NCBI GenBank assembly: GCA_010093705.1
Contig: MU006124.1
Coordinates: forward strand, 24,803 to 88,802
DNA: 64,000 nt
Source: Patellaria atrata CBS 101060
Taxonomy: Eukaryota > Ascomycota > Dothideomycetes > Patellariales > Patellariaceae
Direction: 5' to 3'
The position numbers were made by a program, and so were the translations under genes. Positions 52,498 through 64,000 of this stretch are shown piece after piece (position 1 is the stretch's first letter; every line of letters starts with the position of its first letter). Below the pieces are notes generated by a model. It searched no databases and had not been told where the DNA came from. It saw only the letters and a program-made list of their open reading frames with translations.

Positions 52498-55400
52498 TTA
52501 TTATAGATAGTAACTTTAATTAATTACTTTAATAATAATTTATAAAGAGCTAAAATTATAAATTTATATATTAATTAATAATCTTTATTTCTTTATTTAT
52601 CTATAAATAATAAATTATAGATAACTTTTATTTCACTTTTATTAATTTATAAAGTTTATCTATAAATATAAATATAAATTATAGATTATAATCTAATATT
52701 ATCGTTTTTAGTATATTATATATTTATTATATATATTTATAATATAGCTTTATAGCTATCTTAATTAAGATATCTTTAATATAGAAAAATAAGATTACTT
52801 TCTTTTCTAATTAATTTATTATTATAAATATTATTTCGAAATTATATATATTTTTAAGGAATAATTTAAAGTTAAAAAAAATATATTATTAATATTTATT
52901 TTCTATTAATAATAATTTTAGTAAATTAGAGATTTTATCTCTTAATATATATATTTAATAATAAATATAATAATTTTAAATATATCTTTTTATATTAATT
53001 ATTAAGTTAAATTAATAATATTATATTTAAATTAACTTTCTTATCTTCTTTATTTCTAGATATTTTATAACTAACGCGTTATATATATTTTATATTAAAT
53101 ATATTTTAAGATTATTTATATCTAGAACTATAAATCTATTAAATTTAATAAATAAATTATTCTATAATTTTTAATATCTTTTTTTAACTTTAATTTACTT
53201 TTAATATATTAATAAAGAATTATACTTTCTATTTATTTTTAAGATTTAATTTATTAATAAATATATTATTAATAATTTTTAGTTTTAATTAAACTTATTT
53301 TAAATATATCACTTTAAATTTATAAATATATTCTTTTTTTCTTTCTTTTAAAATTTAATTTTCTTTTCTTTTTTAAAGATTATATATTTTCTATTATTCT
53401 AAGATATCTTCTTAAATAGTAATTATTATTTTATAAAGAATTAAAAAGATATTATTATTATATTTAAATTAATTAATATTTAAATCTATATTATAATATT
53501 TTTATTTTTTATTATCTTTAAATTCTCTTATTTATATAAAAATATATTTATAATAATATTTTAAACTTTAAGTTAATATATAATTTAAAAGTGAAAATTA
53601 AATAAAATTTCACTTTATTAAATTTATTAAATATTAAATAATTATTTTATAATAAAATATTTTAATACTTTATAATTAATAATTATAATAAAAGGAATTT
53701 ATTATAGTTTTACTAATATATTTCTCTATTTAACTAATATTTTTATTATAGTTAATATCTTTTTATTATAGATTTTATATTTTAGTTTTATTTCTAATAA
53801 TATTTTTATTTAGAAGGTAATTAGTCTTTAAATCTTTCTATAAAATTAAAATAAAATTATTATAATAACTTTATTATTATAATTAAATTTAACTTTTATC
53901 TTAAATAAAGAGTTATAATATATTAATATTTAATTCGATAGAATTAATTTTTTAACTTTTTTAAATATTTCTTTTTCTTTTAATTTAAATAATTATTATA
54001 TTTCTTTTTAAATTTAAACTATTAATAGTTATATTATCCGATTAAACTTTTTAAAAAACTTTTAATAGAAGTTATAGAATTTATTAAATAATAAAATATC
54101 TTTTATATTTATAAATAACTTTTAATTTTAAATTATCTTAATCTTTTTTAAGTCTATTATTATTTTATTAATATTAATAATAAACTCTAGAAATTTAGTT
54201 TTTATTATATAAAATTTACTCTTTTTTATATTAACTTATAAACTAGCTTTTACTAATACTTTTAATACTTTAATAATATAAATCTTATATTTTAATAAGT
54301 ATATAAAGTAAATTAAAATATTATCGATATATATTATATAAAAATTATTTAAATAATTAAAAAGTATTTTATTAATAAATTATTAGAATAAGATTAACTT
54401 ATTATATAATTTAAATAATAATATTTTATATTTAAATAATCTATATTTTATTTAAAATATAATAAAGTCTTTAATTATCTCTTTTATTTAAATTTAGTAA
54501 AATATTTATCTTATATTTAATTTAATAAAGATTTTAACTTATTATAATTATATTAATATCTTTTTAATTAATAATAATAAGTATTTATTCTTTTTTATAA
54601 TATTATTTAACTTTTAATAGTTAATATAAAATCTTTAATTATCTTTTAACTTCTTAATAAATAGTATTAAAGATATATATAATATTTCGTTTAAAATAAT
54701 AAATCTCTTTTAAAGATATTTTTTTAAATAGTCTTTTATTAATTATAAATATTTAATAAATATATTATATAAAAAATTAATAATAAAGTTATTATTTTAA
54801 TTTAATATTATATTATAATTTATATCTTCTTTAAATAATAGTAGTTTATTTAATATAAATTTTAAGAATATATAAATTAAATAATAATACTTTTTAAATA
54901 ATTTTTTATAAATTATTATTTTATAGATATTTTTATTTTTATCTAAAAAGTTTTTATCTTTTATAAGTTAATTTTATATTAAGAAATTAATCTTATATAA
55001 ATTTATAATATTTATAATAATATATTTATATTTTATATTTTATAGATAATTCTCTTTATTAATTAAATAAATATTTATATAAATTTTAATAATATTAATT
55101 TATTTACTTAATTTTAACTTTAATTTTTTAAAGAGTTTTAGCGTTTTTCTTTTTATTAAGTTTAATAATTTTAATTTTATCTTTCGAAAATTAAAGCTAA
55201 TATTTTTAATTTATAAACTTAATTATTTCTATTAAAATAATTATAGTTTTTTTTTTTAATTAATTAATATTTTCTATTAATTATATTTTTATTTATTAAT
55301 AATTTTATCTTATTATTTTATATTAAATTAATACTATAAATTAATTTAAATTTATAGTTTACTTTTTAAAATTATAATATTTTATTACTAGTTTTTAATT

Positions 55401-57832
55401 ATAATAGTTTATTTTAATTAAATAATTCGATAATATTTATAATTAAATAAATTATTAGTTTTAAAGAATTATTTTTTATTTATAAATATATTATTATAGT
55501 TTATATTTATTATTATAATTAATATTAATTATCTTTATTCTTTAATTATAAGACTTATTTTAAATATTTAATTAATTAATACTATTTTTAAATTATTAAA
55601 TATATTAACTTTAATCTTTTAATCTATTTTTTTAACTTTAATTTTAAGATATTATTTTAAAGTAAATAATTATCTTTTATTTAATAAAGTATATTCTTAA
55701 ATTTTAATATTAATTAAAGCTTTAAATTATATTATAATTTCGTTTTTCGAGATTTAATATAATATTATAAATAGCTTTTCTAATATTAGATTATTAATTA
55801 ATATTATTAATACTTTTATTATTAATTCTAATATAAAGTTTTTATTTAAAGTTTCTTATTTTCTAAATTTAATTTTAAATTAAACTTTAAACTTTAATAT
55901 TTATCTTTTTAAATTAACTTTATTTTAATTATCTTCTTTAATTCTTAATATTTTAATACTTTATATTTAATTTTATTATAATTAAAATAATTATTTATAA
56001 ACTTTTAAATAATTATAATCTACTTTATTATTTATAATATTATAGATAAAGTAATTTCTTTACTCTTTAATTAATATAAAATTTTATTTATTATTATTAA
56101 AATAGAAGTTATTTTAATTAATTTATTATATTTTTAATTTTTTTTATAAATTTTATTAACTTTATTTAATCTTTTTAACTTTTATATCTATATTATAACT
56201 TTATTATAATATTTTTAGAAGCTAATTTTATTATTATTTATAACTTTTATTATTATTAATCTTAAATTATTATAAAATTTATTATAAAGTTTCTCTTTCT
56301 ATTAATTATATAATAATTTAACTTTATTAATTAATTATATAAATATAGACTAAAACTTTAAAAAGTTTATTAAATAATTTTATCTTAATTTCTTTAATTT
56401 ATCTTTAACTTTTAATCGTTTATTTAAATTCTTATAAATTTAATTTAAGAATCTTATTAATTTTATTAAAATTATATTATTTTTCTTTAATTTTAAAAAA
56501 GAGTATATATATTTAATTATTTTATTATTAATTTATATTTTAATATAAATAGTTTTTACTTTTTTATTTTAGAATTAATTATTATTAATATAAAGTTTAT
56601 TATTTATTTTATTTTTCTATTTTTTATAAGTTAATTTCTTATTATTAATTAATTCTAGTAAATTAGAGAATTTCTTTATTTTATTATTATTTTTATTTTT
56701 AAAGCTTTTAATTAAATTAATTATTTTAATTTAATTATTATAATTATATAATATTAATAGTTTTTTATTATTAAATTTATTATTAAATTAAATATTTCTT
56801 TAATTTAATTTAAACTATTTAATTTATCTTTTTAAATTATCGATTTTATTTTAAAGATATTTTATAGCTTTTTTATTTATTTAATATATTTATAATTTTA
56901 ATTATAAATTAAATATTATTTTATTAATAAAATTTATTATCTTTTTAAATTATATCTTTTAAATTATAAATTTTACTTTTATATAAAAATATTTTATTAT
57001 AAATTAATTTAAACTTTTAATTATTTATTTCTTTACTTTATTAATTATATTAATATTTTAATTATCTATAATAATAATATATTTAAAAGACTTTTCTTCT
57101 TTTATTATTCTAGAAATTTCTTTTAATAAATTTTATAAATTTATTTTTAAAATATTATTAATAATTTACTAATTAACTACTTTTAATATTAATTTATATT
57201 AATATATTTTTTCTTTTTCTTTTAATTTAATATTACTTTTTATTTTTAAATTTATAATTAATTTATTATTTATCTATTTTATTAAAATTATTAAAGATTT
57301 AACTATTTTATTTAATTTATTATAATATTTACTTTTTTAAATAATTTATATTTATTAATTCTAATCTTTTTTAAATATTAGATTATCGTTATTATTAATA
57401 TTAATACTTTTAAATATTAGATATTTTATTATTAATAAAGCTTAACTATTTATAAATCTTTAATTAATTTAATAATTATTTATTAACTAAATTAATATTA
57501 TATTTTAATTAAAATATTATATTATCTTTTTAAAAACTATTAAAGAAAAATTTAATTTAATATAATAATATAATATAATTATAATAATTATATTTTAATT
57601 ATCTTTATTATTAATTATTAAGTATAAAGATTAAGTTAAAAAATAATAATATTATAAGTTAAATATTTATATATAATAGTTTTATTTTATTAAATTTTAA
57701 TTTAATTATTTTTTATTTAATTAATTAATATTTAAAGATCTTTTTTATATTTAATTTAATAAAAATCTTTTATAAATAAATTAAATATTTAATATAAAAA
57801 ATATAGAATTAATATTATAATATATTATTATA

Positions 57833-59987
57833 ATTTATAATATTAAAATATTAAAATTTAAAGTTAAAAGCTTTTTTAAAAATAAAAATATTATTAATTT
57901 TATTTTATTTTTAAATTATAAAAAATAATAAAAATTTTATTAAATAATATAAAATAATAATTTTATAATAATTTTTATTTATTATAATAATTATTTTACT
58001 TTTAAATTAAATAATTTATTTTAATTATTATTATTTAATATTTTAAATATAAATAATATAATTAATTTTTAAATAATTATAAAAAATATTTTATTAAAAT
58101 AATTAATTTAATTTTCTTAATTATTTAATAAAAGAAAATACTTTAATATTATTATTAATAAAAATATTATTAATATTTAAATTTATATATTAAATATTCT
58201 TTTTAAAGAATTAAAAAAGGTTAAAATTAAATTTTAAAAATAATTTTATATAATTAATTATTATTAATTTATCTTTATAATATTTTTAATTAATAATAAT
58301 AAATAATATTTTTATTATTTTTAATTTCTATTTAAATCTCGATATTAATTAAATATTTAAATAATAATAAAATTATATAAATAAAATTTTATTATAATTA
58401 CTTTTTAAAAACTTTAAATTATTAAAAGAAAAAATATTTATAAAGAAATTTTATAAAAAAATTTTAACTTTATTAAATATAAAATTTATTATTATTATAA
58501 ATATTTAAATATAAATTTAATAATAAAGATTATTTTCTTAAATATAAAATTTAAATTTATATTTAAAAAATTTTTTAAATTATTATTAAAAATATTTATA
58601 TTATTATTTATTTTAATTTTAATATTAAATAATATAATATAATTAATATATTTATAAATATAAATTTTAATATAATTATTTATTATTATTTATTTAAAAA
58701 ATTTAATAATAAATAATATTTTTAAAAATTATATTATATATTTTATAATTTTAAAACTTTATTTATTTTTTAATATAAAAATTTTATATAAATTTTAAAT
58801 AAATTTAATTTTAAATTAATTTTTATATTTTTTATTTTTAAATAAATAATAAACTTATTATCTTTTTTTATATAAATAATATTATAATTTTAATAAAATT
58901 AAACTATTTTATTTATTTTAATTTATTTAAAAGAAAATTTTTTTAATATTATAAAATTTATTTATTAAAAGATTTTAAAACTTTTTATAATATAATTATA
59001 TATAAAAATAAAGATAATAATTTTATTTAATTAAATTAAAAAAATTATATTAATAAAATTTATTATAAATATTTATTTTTAAAAGTATTTATAAAATTAT
59101 TTTAAATATTATTATATATAAAGAAACTCTTTTTATTTAATAAAATTAAAAATAAAAGTAATTATTTATATTATATTTAATTAATTAAATTAATAAATTA
59201 TATAATTAAAATAATAAAATTAAATATTTTAAAAATATATTTTAAAGTTATTAAATTTTTAACTAATTTTATAATAATTTATATTAATATTATATATTAA
59301 ATTTTAATTTATCTTTATTATATAAAATTAAAATTATATTTATAATATTTTAATTATAATAAATATAATCTTTATTTAAAATTATAAAAAATCTAATTTT
59401 TTTATTATAATTAATATCTTTTATATAAATTATTAAATAATTTAAAAAAGTTTATAAAATTATATTTTCTTTTTTTTTAAAGATTTAATTAATTAGAAAA
59501 TAATACTTTAATATTATATTATAAAATTAACTATTAAAATTAAACTTATAATTATATTTATTATAAATATAAAATTTATTTAATAATAAAAAGTTTTTAA
59601 ATTTTTAAACTTTTATTTAAATAATAAATAGTTTTTATTTTATAATAATTAATAAATAATTAAATTATTTATTATTAAAATATTTAAATTTAAAATAACT
59701 TTTTATTATATAAATATATATTATTATTAATTATATTAAAAAGTATAAAAAAAAAATATTAATATAATATATATTTCTATAAAAATTTAATTTATTAATA
59801 ATTTAATTAAAATATTATTTAAATAATATTTTATTATTTAAATTAATTTTTTTAATTTTAAAAAGTTTTTTATTTAAAATTTATAAATAATATTATAAAA
59901 ATTATAAATTTTAATAAAATATAAATATTTAATTTAAAAAATATAAAATTATTAAATTCTTTTTATAAAATTATATATAAAAGATAT
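57833..59987. other. X (middle part): unresolved AT sequence
   Basis: Continuation of 42138-43797 across E. Almost no G or C; no reading frame or LTR is seen. A few scattered cg dinucleotides remain (near 58341). Nothing here can be named. Confidence 0.5.
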
Positions 59988-60259
59988 TATAATAATATAT
60001 TATAATATTAATTTTATATTATTTATATTAAATATTTAATTTATTTATAAGAGATTTTTATTAAATTAAATATAAAAAAAATTTTTAAATATTAATTAAT
60101 TAAATAAAAGATAATTAAATTAAAATTTAATAAAATAAAATTATTATATATAAATATTTAATTTATAATATTATTATTTTTTAATTTAATTTTTATATTT
60201 AATAATTAATAATAAAAATAATTAAAATATAATTATTATAATTATATTATATTATTATA
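59988..60259 (+). repeat. solo family A LTR
   Basis: A 272-bp family A LTR, forward, flanked by gatat (59983-59987) and aatat (60260-60264), a target duplication differing by one G/A. No internal element sequence adjoins it, so it marks an element removed by LTR-LTR recombination inside sequence X. Confidence 0.82.
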
Positions 60260-61088
60260 AATATAAAATTATAAATTTTTTTTATAAATTATAATTTTTA
60301 TTAAATTTTTTTTTATTAAATAATATATATTTTAAGAGTTTAAAATAAATTAATATTAAATAATTAATAAAAATATTTATAAATAATATATTTAAATTTT
60401 AAAGAAATTTCTTAATTTTTAAAAAACTTTAACTTTTAAAAAGTAATAAAATATTTAAATAAATTTAAATTATTTAAATTAATTATTTAAATTTTTAAAA
60501 TATAATTATTTTTTAATATATAATAAAAGAGTATTTAAATTTATATATTATATAATTAAAAGATATTTTATATTTTATATTTTATATTTAATATTTTATA
60601 TTTTTAAAAAAGAGAATAATAAATTTAATTAAAATATTTTTATTTTATAATTAATTTTATTAAATATAAACTTTATTATTAAAAATTAATATTAAAATTT
60701 ATCTTTTATTATAATAATATAATTTTATAATTATAAATTTAATTTATTTTATATTTATTTATAAAATATTAATATATTATTTATAAAATAATTAAATTAA
60801 AAGATTATATAATAAAAATATAATATTATAAATTTAAATTTAATTAAAAAATAAAATTAAAACTTTTTATTATTATATTAAAAGATTATATAAATTTATA
60901 AAAAAATAATTATAAATTATAATATTATCTAAATAAAATATTAATTTAATATTAAAAAAATATATTAAATATAAATTTTATTATTAATAATTAATATTAA
61001 AATTAATCTTTTATTATAATAATATAATTTTATAAATTTATATTATTATATTTTATTTTAAAAATATAGTTTTAAATTTATATTAATA

Positions 61089-61120
<32 letters not shown>

Positions 61121-61640
61121 TAAAATTTTAATAAATTTAATTATATAATAAATTATATATAATATTAAAATAAATAATAATTTAAAAAATAGTTAATTAT
61201 TTTATTTTATATATAATTATTAGCTTTAAAATTTTTTAAAATTAATATATTATATTTAATTAAATATTTAATTAAATATATATATTATTTTTCTTTAATT
61301 TTTTTTAAATTAAATACTTTAATTTATATTTTTCTTTATTTTATATATTTTATATATTTTATATTTTATCTTTTATTATTAATCTTTATTAAATAATTAA
61401 TCTCTAATAATTTTATATTAAAAGATTATTAAAATTTTTAAAAATTTATATTAAAGATTTTTAAAATTAAATATTTAATTTTAATTTATTAATTAAATAT
61501 TATTAAAATTATAATATTAATTTATTCTTTTAATATTATCTTTTATTTTATATTTAATATAGATAATATTATTATATTTATCTTAATTTAAAGATTATAT
61601 AATTAAATTTTATAATATTAAAAAATTAATTAATAAGATA
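60260..61640. other. X (right part): AT sequence with two internal repeats
   Basis: A ~72-bp word is repeated at ~60661-60732 and ~60966-61037 (starting taaatataaa and ending aatataattttataa), 300 bp apart. A ~93-bp stretch at 61249-61341 nearly repeats 15849-15941. No coding content can be read. The repeats suggest the ends or body of one or more old elements. Confidence 0.5.
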
Positions 61641-62075
61641 ATTATCTATTATTATATATATAATTTATAGAATCTATAATTATATAGAAATTAAGCGACT
61701 ATTTTAGTTATTAATAATCTTATAAATATAGACTAAATTAATACTATATATACTTAGTATATACGATATTAGTGCTATTATATAATATTAGTGGTGTAAG
61801 TTGGGAGAGATCGAGTTTTTTTTTCTATGCACGAGTTTTCGACCCTCCGGCCAACCCGCAAGCTGACAGTTTGGACCTCACGGACGACTTTTTCGACCCC
61901 CTACGAGGTGTAAGCCGCATGCAAAAACTATGGACGGAAATTCCGGTCAAGGAGAAGCTCATCTCAGCCTCGATGGGGTCAAAAACCTTGTCTTATATAA
62001 GTTACGGTCCCGTTGGACTGATCAAAAACCTTATGTCGAAAAGAAACACATGTTGTGTGTTGACAACGATATATT
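61641..62075. other. right boundary of the AT-rich block and upstream region of the membrane-protein gene
   Basis: G and C return gradually from ~61690 and fully by ~61800. A palindromic stretch (actatatatacttagtatata) lies at ~61741-61760. The 8-mer ggtgtaag occurs at ~61793 and again at ~61906. An open frame starting at 61772 has no protein features and is not called. The promoter of the gene at 62076 should be here. Confidence 0.45.
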
Positions 62076-63674
62076 ATGGCGAACCTTGAACCCGAGACTG
62101 AGCCAATCATGGCCTCAATCGGGAATGCTGCAGAGCCCGAGCTATCCACCAGAACTTCAGGAAAACGGCTCGCAAAATTCACTACAAGACCCTTACTTAT
62201 TAAACAATCTACCGACCGGAAGTTGTCTGCTATATTTCTCTGTGTGTCAGGCTTCGCAGGAAGTTGTGCTTTTGCCATAGGCCATCACATCTTTTACTCA
62301 ACCCTCAACAACACGGCTGTGGGAAGCACTGAAAGACAGCAATGGGCGCTCCGGTACGATATCAACCTCAAACATCGCAAGCACATCGTAGCCACACTGA
62401 CAGGCGATATAGAATCGGGACGTTTTTCACCCTTGCTGTGGGGACATGCCTGCGCTTGGCCATTACCTCTGCTTATTTGCAGTATATCTGGCTTAAGTTC
62501 AAGAGTGCTCGAGTCTCACTCACTCATGTGGATGACGCCTTCAATGCTTTGTCGAGCATTTTATCTTTAATCAAGCCTCAGTTTATCAAGAAGCTCCCCG
62601 TTGCCGCACTAGCTGGTCTGATTTGCTGGTACGTGCGTAATACACAATCAACGGAAGCATGGAAGAGTTCTGACAAATTCTAGGTCCACACATGTGATGA
62701 CTCTTTTCCCCCCTGCAACTTTGTCTGCCGTTGAACAAGCGGTGCCTGGCCCAGTTAAGGTCCTACGGCCCTCGTTAATGAACTTTGATCTTTCAAAGGC
62801 TTATCCGGCGACCACATCCGACCAGCCTTTGCGAGCATATGTCGAAGACGACGGAGTAACAGCACAACTTCAAGATTTGTTTCATGACATAAAAGCAGAA
62901 GCTAGAACGTTTCCACCACAGCCCCTTTTAACTACGCAGGAATACTCTTACACGACTGCAATACATATCCCTCAAACGAGATGTAAACAAGTCAATGTGG
63001 ACCATGACCAGGACCAAGCTCTGGACCCGCAAGACGTTGCTGTTGCTCTGGAGCAGATTCTTCAAATCCAAGTTCTTATTGGTCTTGACAGGTGGGTGCT
63101 AAATACTACGATGGATGAAAGATACGACTTCACCTACAAAACACGTCCCCTAATTTTCGACGGTAACGAAACTTCTATTACTGGGCCTATATCGGGGTCT
63201 TTGCAATACATTGGTCTGGCGGGAACAGTTGATCCTGTTAAAGGCCACAGCTTTCTAAGAAAACCGACTGCCCCCCCTTACTTTTTGCTCGATCCATCAA
63301 TCAAAGATTGGCCTGTACTTGACGGCAGTCTTTATATTGCCTGGTCAAATCCATCTCACTCAGGTGTAAATATTACCCGTTGTGAGCTATACAACAGTTC
63401 TGTGGAGGTCGAGGTGAAGGTCCAATCGCGGAACACCTCCATCCAACGTATCAAGGTGCTCGAGTTTGGAGAACCACTGTCCCAGAATACAGCATTGTGG
63501 GAGCCTAATTCGGAGAATCGCTCATGGGCATCAATTGCTTTGAATGCATGGATGCAAGAGCTGTATACCCAAATACAAGCTAGTGGAGGAACTATTGCCG
63601 ATTCCGGAACTATTGCCCAACTCGGAACCAGCGGATGGGACTTTCTTCAGCTGCGCGTTGTGAGCGGCCTCTAG
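62076..63674 (+). CDS. fungal multi-pass membrane protein with glycosylated outer domain, three exons
   Basis: Exons 62076-62353, 62404-62628 and 62684-63674 join in phase across a 50-nt intron (branch CACTGAC) and a 55-nt intron (branch TTCTGAC), giving 497 aa. Predicted membrane helices: residues ~50-69 (SAIFLCVSGFAGSCAFAIG), ~98-122 (GTFFTLAVGTCLRLAITSAY) and ~155-180 (PVAALAGLIC through FPPATLSAV). The motif GHHIFYSTLNNTAVGS after helix 1 is typical of a large uncharacterised family of ascomycete membrane proteins. The remaining ~310 residues form a hydrophilic domain with several N-x-S/T sites. Family members as I remember them end with another helix, missing here. The C-terminus may be truncated, or continue through an unrecognised intron into 63675-63843, which keeps an open frame (DAIYNQDKEEEKSLKAG). 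The function is unknown. Confidence 0.78.
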
Positions 63675-63843
63675 TAATTGTGTTCCAACTATCTAGTCCA
63701 GATGCTATCTACAATCAAGATAAAGAAGAAGAGAAGAGTCTGAAGGCAGGTTTGAGGAAAATATTACTGGCTGATCTTCGGATGCAGGGCGCGCTCATAC
63801 CACTAGGCTCTAGCCTGTTACATTACCCCCCTCCTCTCTCTCT

Positions 63844-64000
63844 CTAAGATTTGTCTATATTCCTGGCCTTTTGACGTTTTTGAATTTTGACCCATAGCTT
63901 CCAGGCATCTGTCTTGCGGACATTTTCAACTGGTTCCCAAGTTGGCTCTACGTAGTCAACCCATTTCACCTTAGCTTCCTTGATATTTTTCCTTCCAGCT
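63844..64000 (-). CDS. chromodomain protein, C-terminal end only (runs off the window)
   Basis: The minus-strand frame is open from the window edge to a TAG at 63846-63844 and encodes about 51 residues. KVKWVDYVEPTWEPVENVR is the second half of a chromodomain (beta-strand KWxxY, then TWEP, ENL-like turn, and a C-terminal helix DAWKLWVKIQKRQK). It ends RNIDKS. The normally conserved Gly of KGY is Asp. Chromodomains bind methylated histone H3 tails. It could be the end of a host chromodomain gene or of a chromovirus pol that escaped RIP; the upstream part is needed to tell. The DNA is of normal composition without TAA/TAG interruption, which favours a host gene or a single-copy relic. It converges with the membrane-protein gene. 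Confidence 0.65.
   Translation of the reverse strand, partial: AGRKNIKEAKVKWVDYVEPTWEPVENVRKTDAWKLWVKIQKRQKARNIDKS

Larger units (their letters stand above)
43798..57832 (-). mobile_element. E: full-length family A chromovirus, reversed, with D nested inside
   Basis: Read on the minus strand. The 5' LTR is 57561-57832 and the 3' LTR 43798-44069, both 272 bp. The target duplication attta occurs at 43793-43797 and 57833-57837. The internal region is 52498-57560 plus 44070-44968 and is split by D. Its pieces are the reverse complement of A1 gag-pol (for example the RT and RNase H region ~53800-54800 and the chromodomain region ~44240-44480). Without D the element is about 6.5 kb, matching A1. 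Heavily RIP-mutated. Confidence 0.88.
6225..61780. other. 55-kb AT-rich, RIP-mutated heterochromatin-type block
   Basis: Base composition falls abruptly at ~6225 and recovers at ~61780. Inside, TpA is extremely common and cytosine survives mainly in CpG (for example acgcgt near 7010), CpT, CpC and CpApC. All recognisable coding content is transposon-derived and full of TAA/TAG stops, with most reading frames still traceable. This is the hallmark of repeat-induced point mutation acting on duplicated DNA. Whether the block is a centromere, a subtelomere or an interstitial AT-isochore cannot be told from this window. Confidence 0.95.

Noticed and set aside
6225-61780. Mitochondrial DNA insertion or assembly contamination as the cause of the AT richness
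   Set aside because: The block is filled with nuclear-type Ty3/gypsy elements with target duplications, and the composition change follows RIP chemistry rather than a mitochondrial gene set.
61772-62089. 105-codon open frame at the right edge of the AT block
   Set aside because: Starts in AT-rich border sequence, shows no domain, and runs into the start of the better supported membrane-protein gene in a different frame.

Overview
This is nuclear DNA of a filamentous ascomycete (Pezizomycotina). The evidence is: genes split by 49-73 nt introns with GT..AG ends and CTGAC/GCTAAC-type branch sites; fungal-type protein families; Ty3/gypsy chromoviruses and a pogo/Fot1-like transposase; and a C-to-T/G-to-A hypermutation signature characteristic of repeat-induced point mutation (RIP). 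No database search was possible, so the species and exact orthologues are not assigned.

Layout. (1) 1-6.2 kb is a gene-bearing arm of ordinary base composition. It holds an intact six-exon secreted FAD-linked (BBE-type) oxidoreductase (380-2150, +), a decayed multi-exon cytochrome P450 (2406-4645, -), a cupin gene with a probable frameshift at its 5' end (4964-5603, -), and the un-mutated first 70 codons of a pogo-like transposase (6007 on). FAD oxidase + P450 + cupin is the sort of gene set found in secondary-metabolite clusters, here partly dead. (2) 6.2-61.8 kb is a 55-kb AT-rich block made of nested transposons destroyed by RIP. I resolve two LTR families. Family A has ~262-272 bp LTRs (copies A1, A2, B, E, F, G and two solo LTRs). 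Family C has a 539-bp LTR, or ~626 bp in copy D (copies C and D). Most complete copies have matching 5-bp target-site duplications. A1 is free-standing. B sits in A2, and B is itself cut by a solo LTR, C, F and G. E sits in an unresolved older sequence and is cut by D. (3) 61.8-64 kb returns to normal composition, with a three-exon membrane protein gene (62076-63674, +) and the C-terminal end of a chromodomain protein on the minus strand (63844-64000, running off the window).

How it fits together. Both LTR families encode integrase plus a C-terminal chromodomain, which in chromoviruses steers insertion into methylated-histone heterochromatin; self-nesting is the expected result. RIP then mutated each duplicated copy, and the differing depth of decay gives a relative age series (family C copy C youngest, unresolved sequence X oldest).

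The most interesting observations are: an antisense reading frame of ~170 codons between pol and the 3' LTR of family C, kept in register in two copies and broken only by RIP-type stops; a trinucleotide bias in which surviving CpA is nearly always CpApC; RIP boundaries that cut inside the transposase ORF; and abrupt loss of the 3' ends of two nested elements near 42137.
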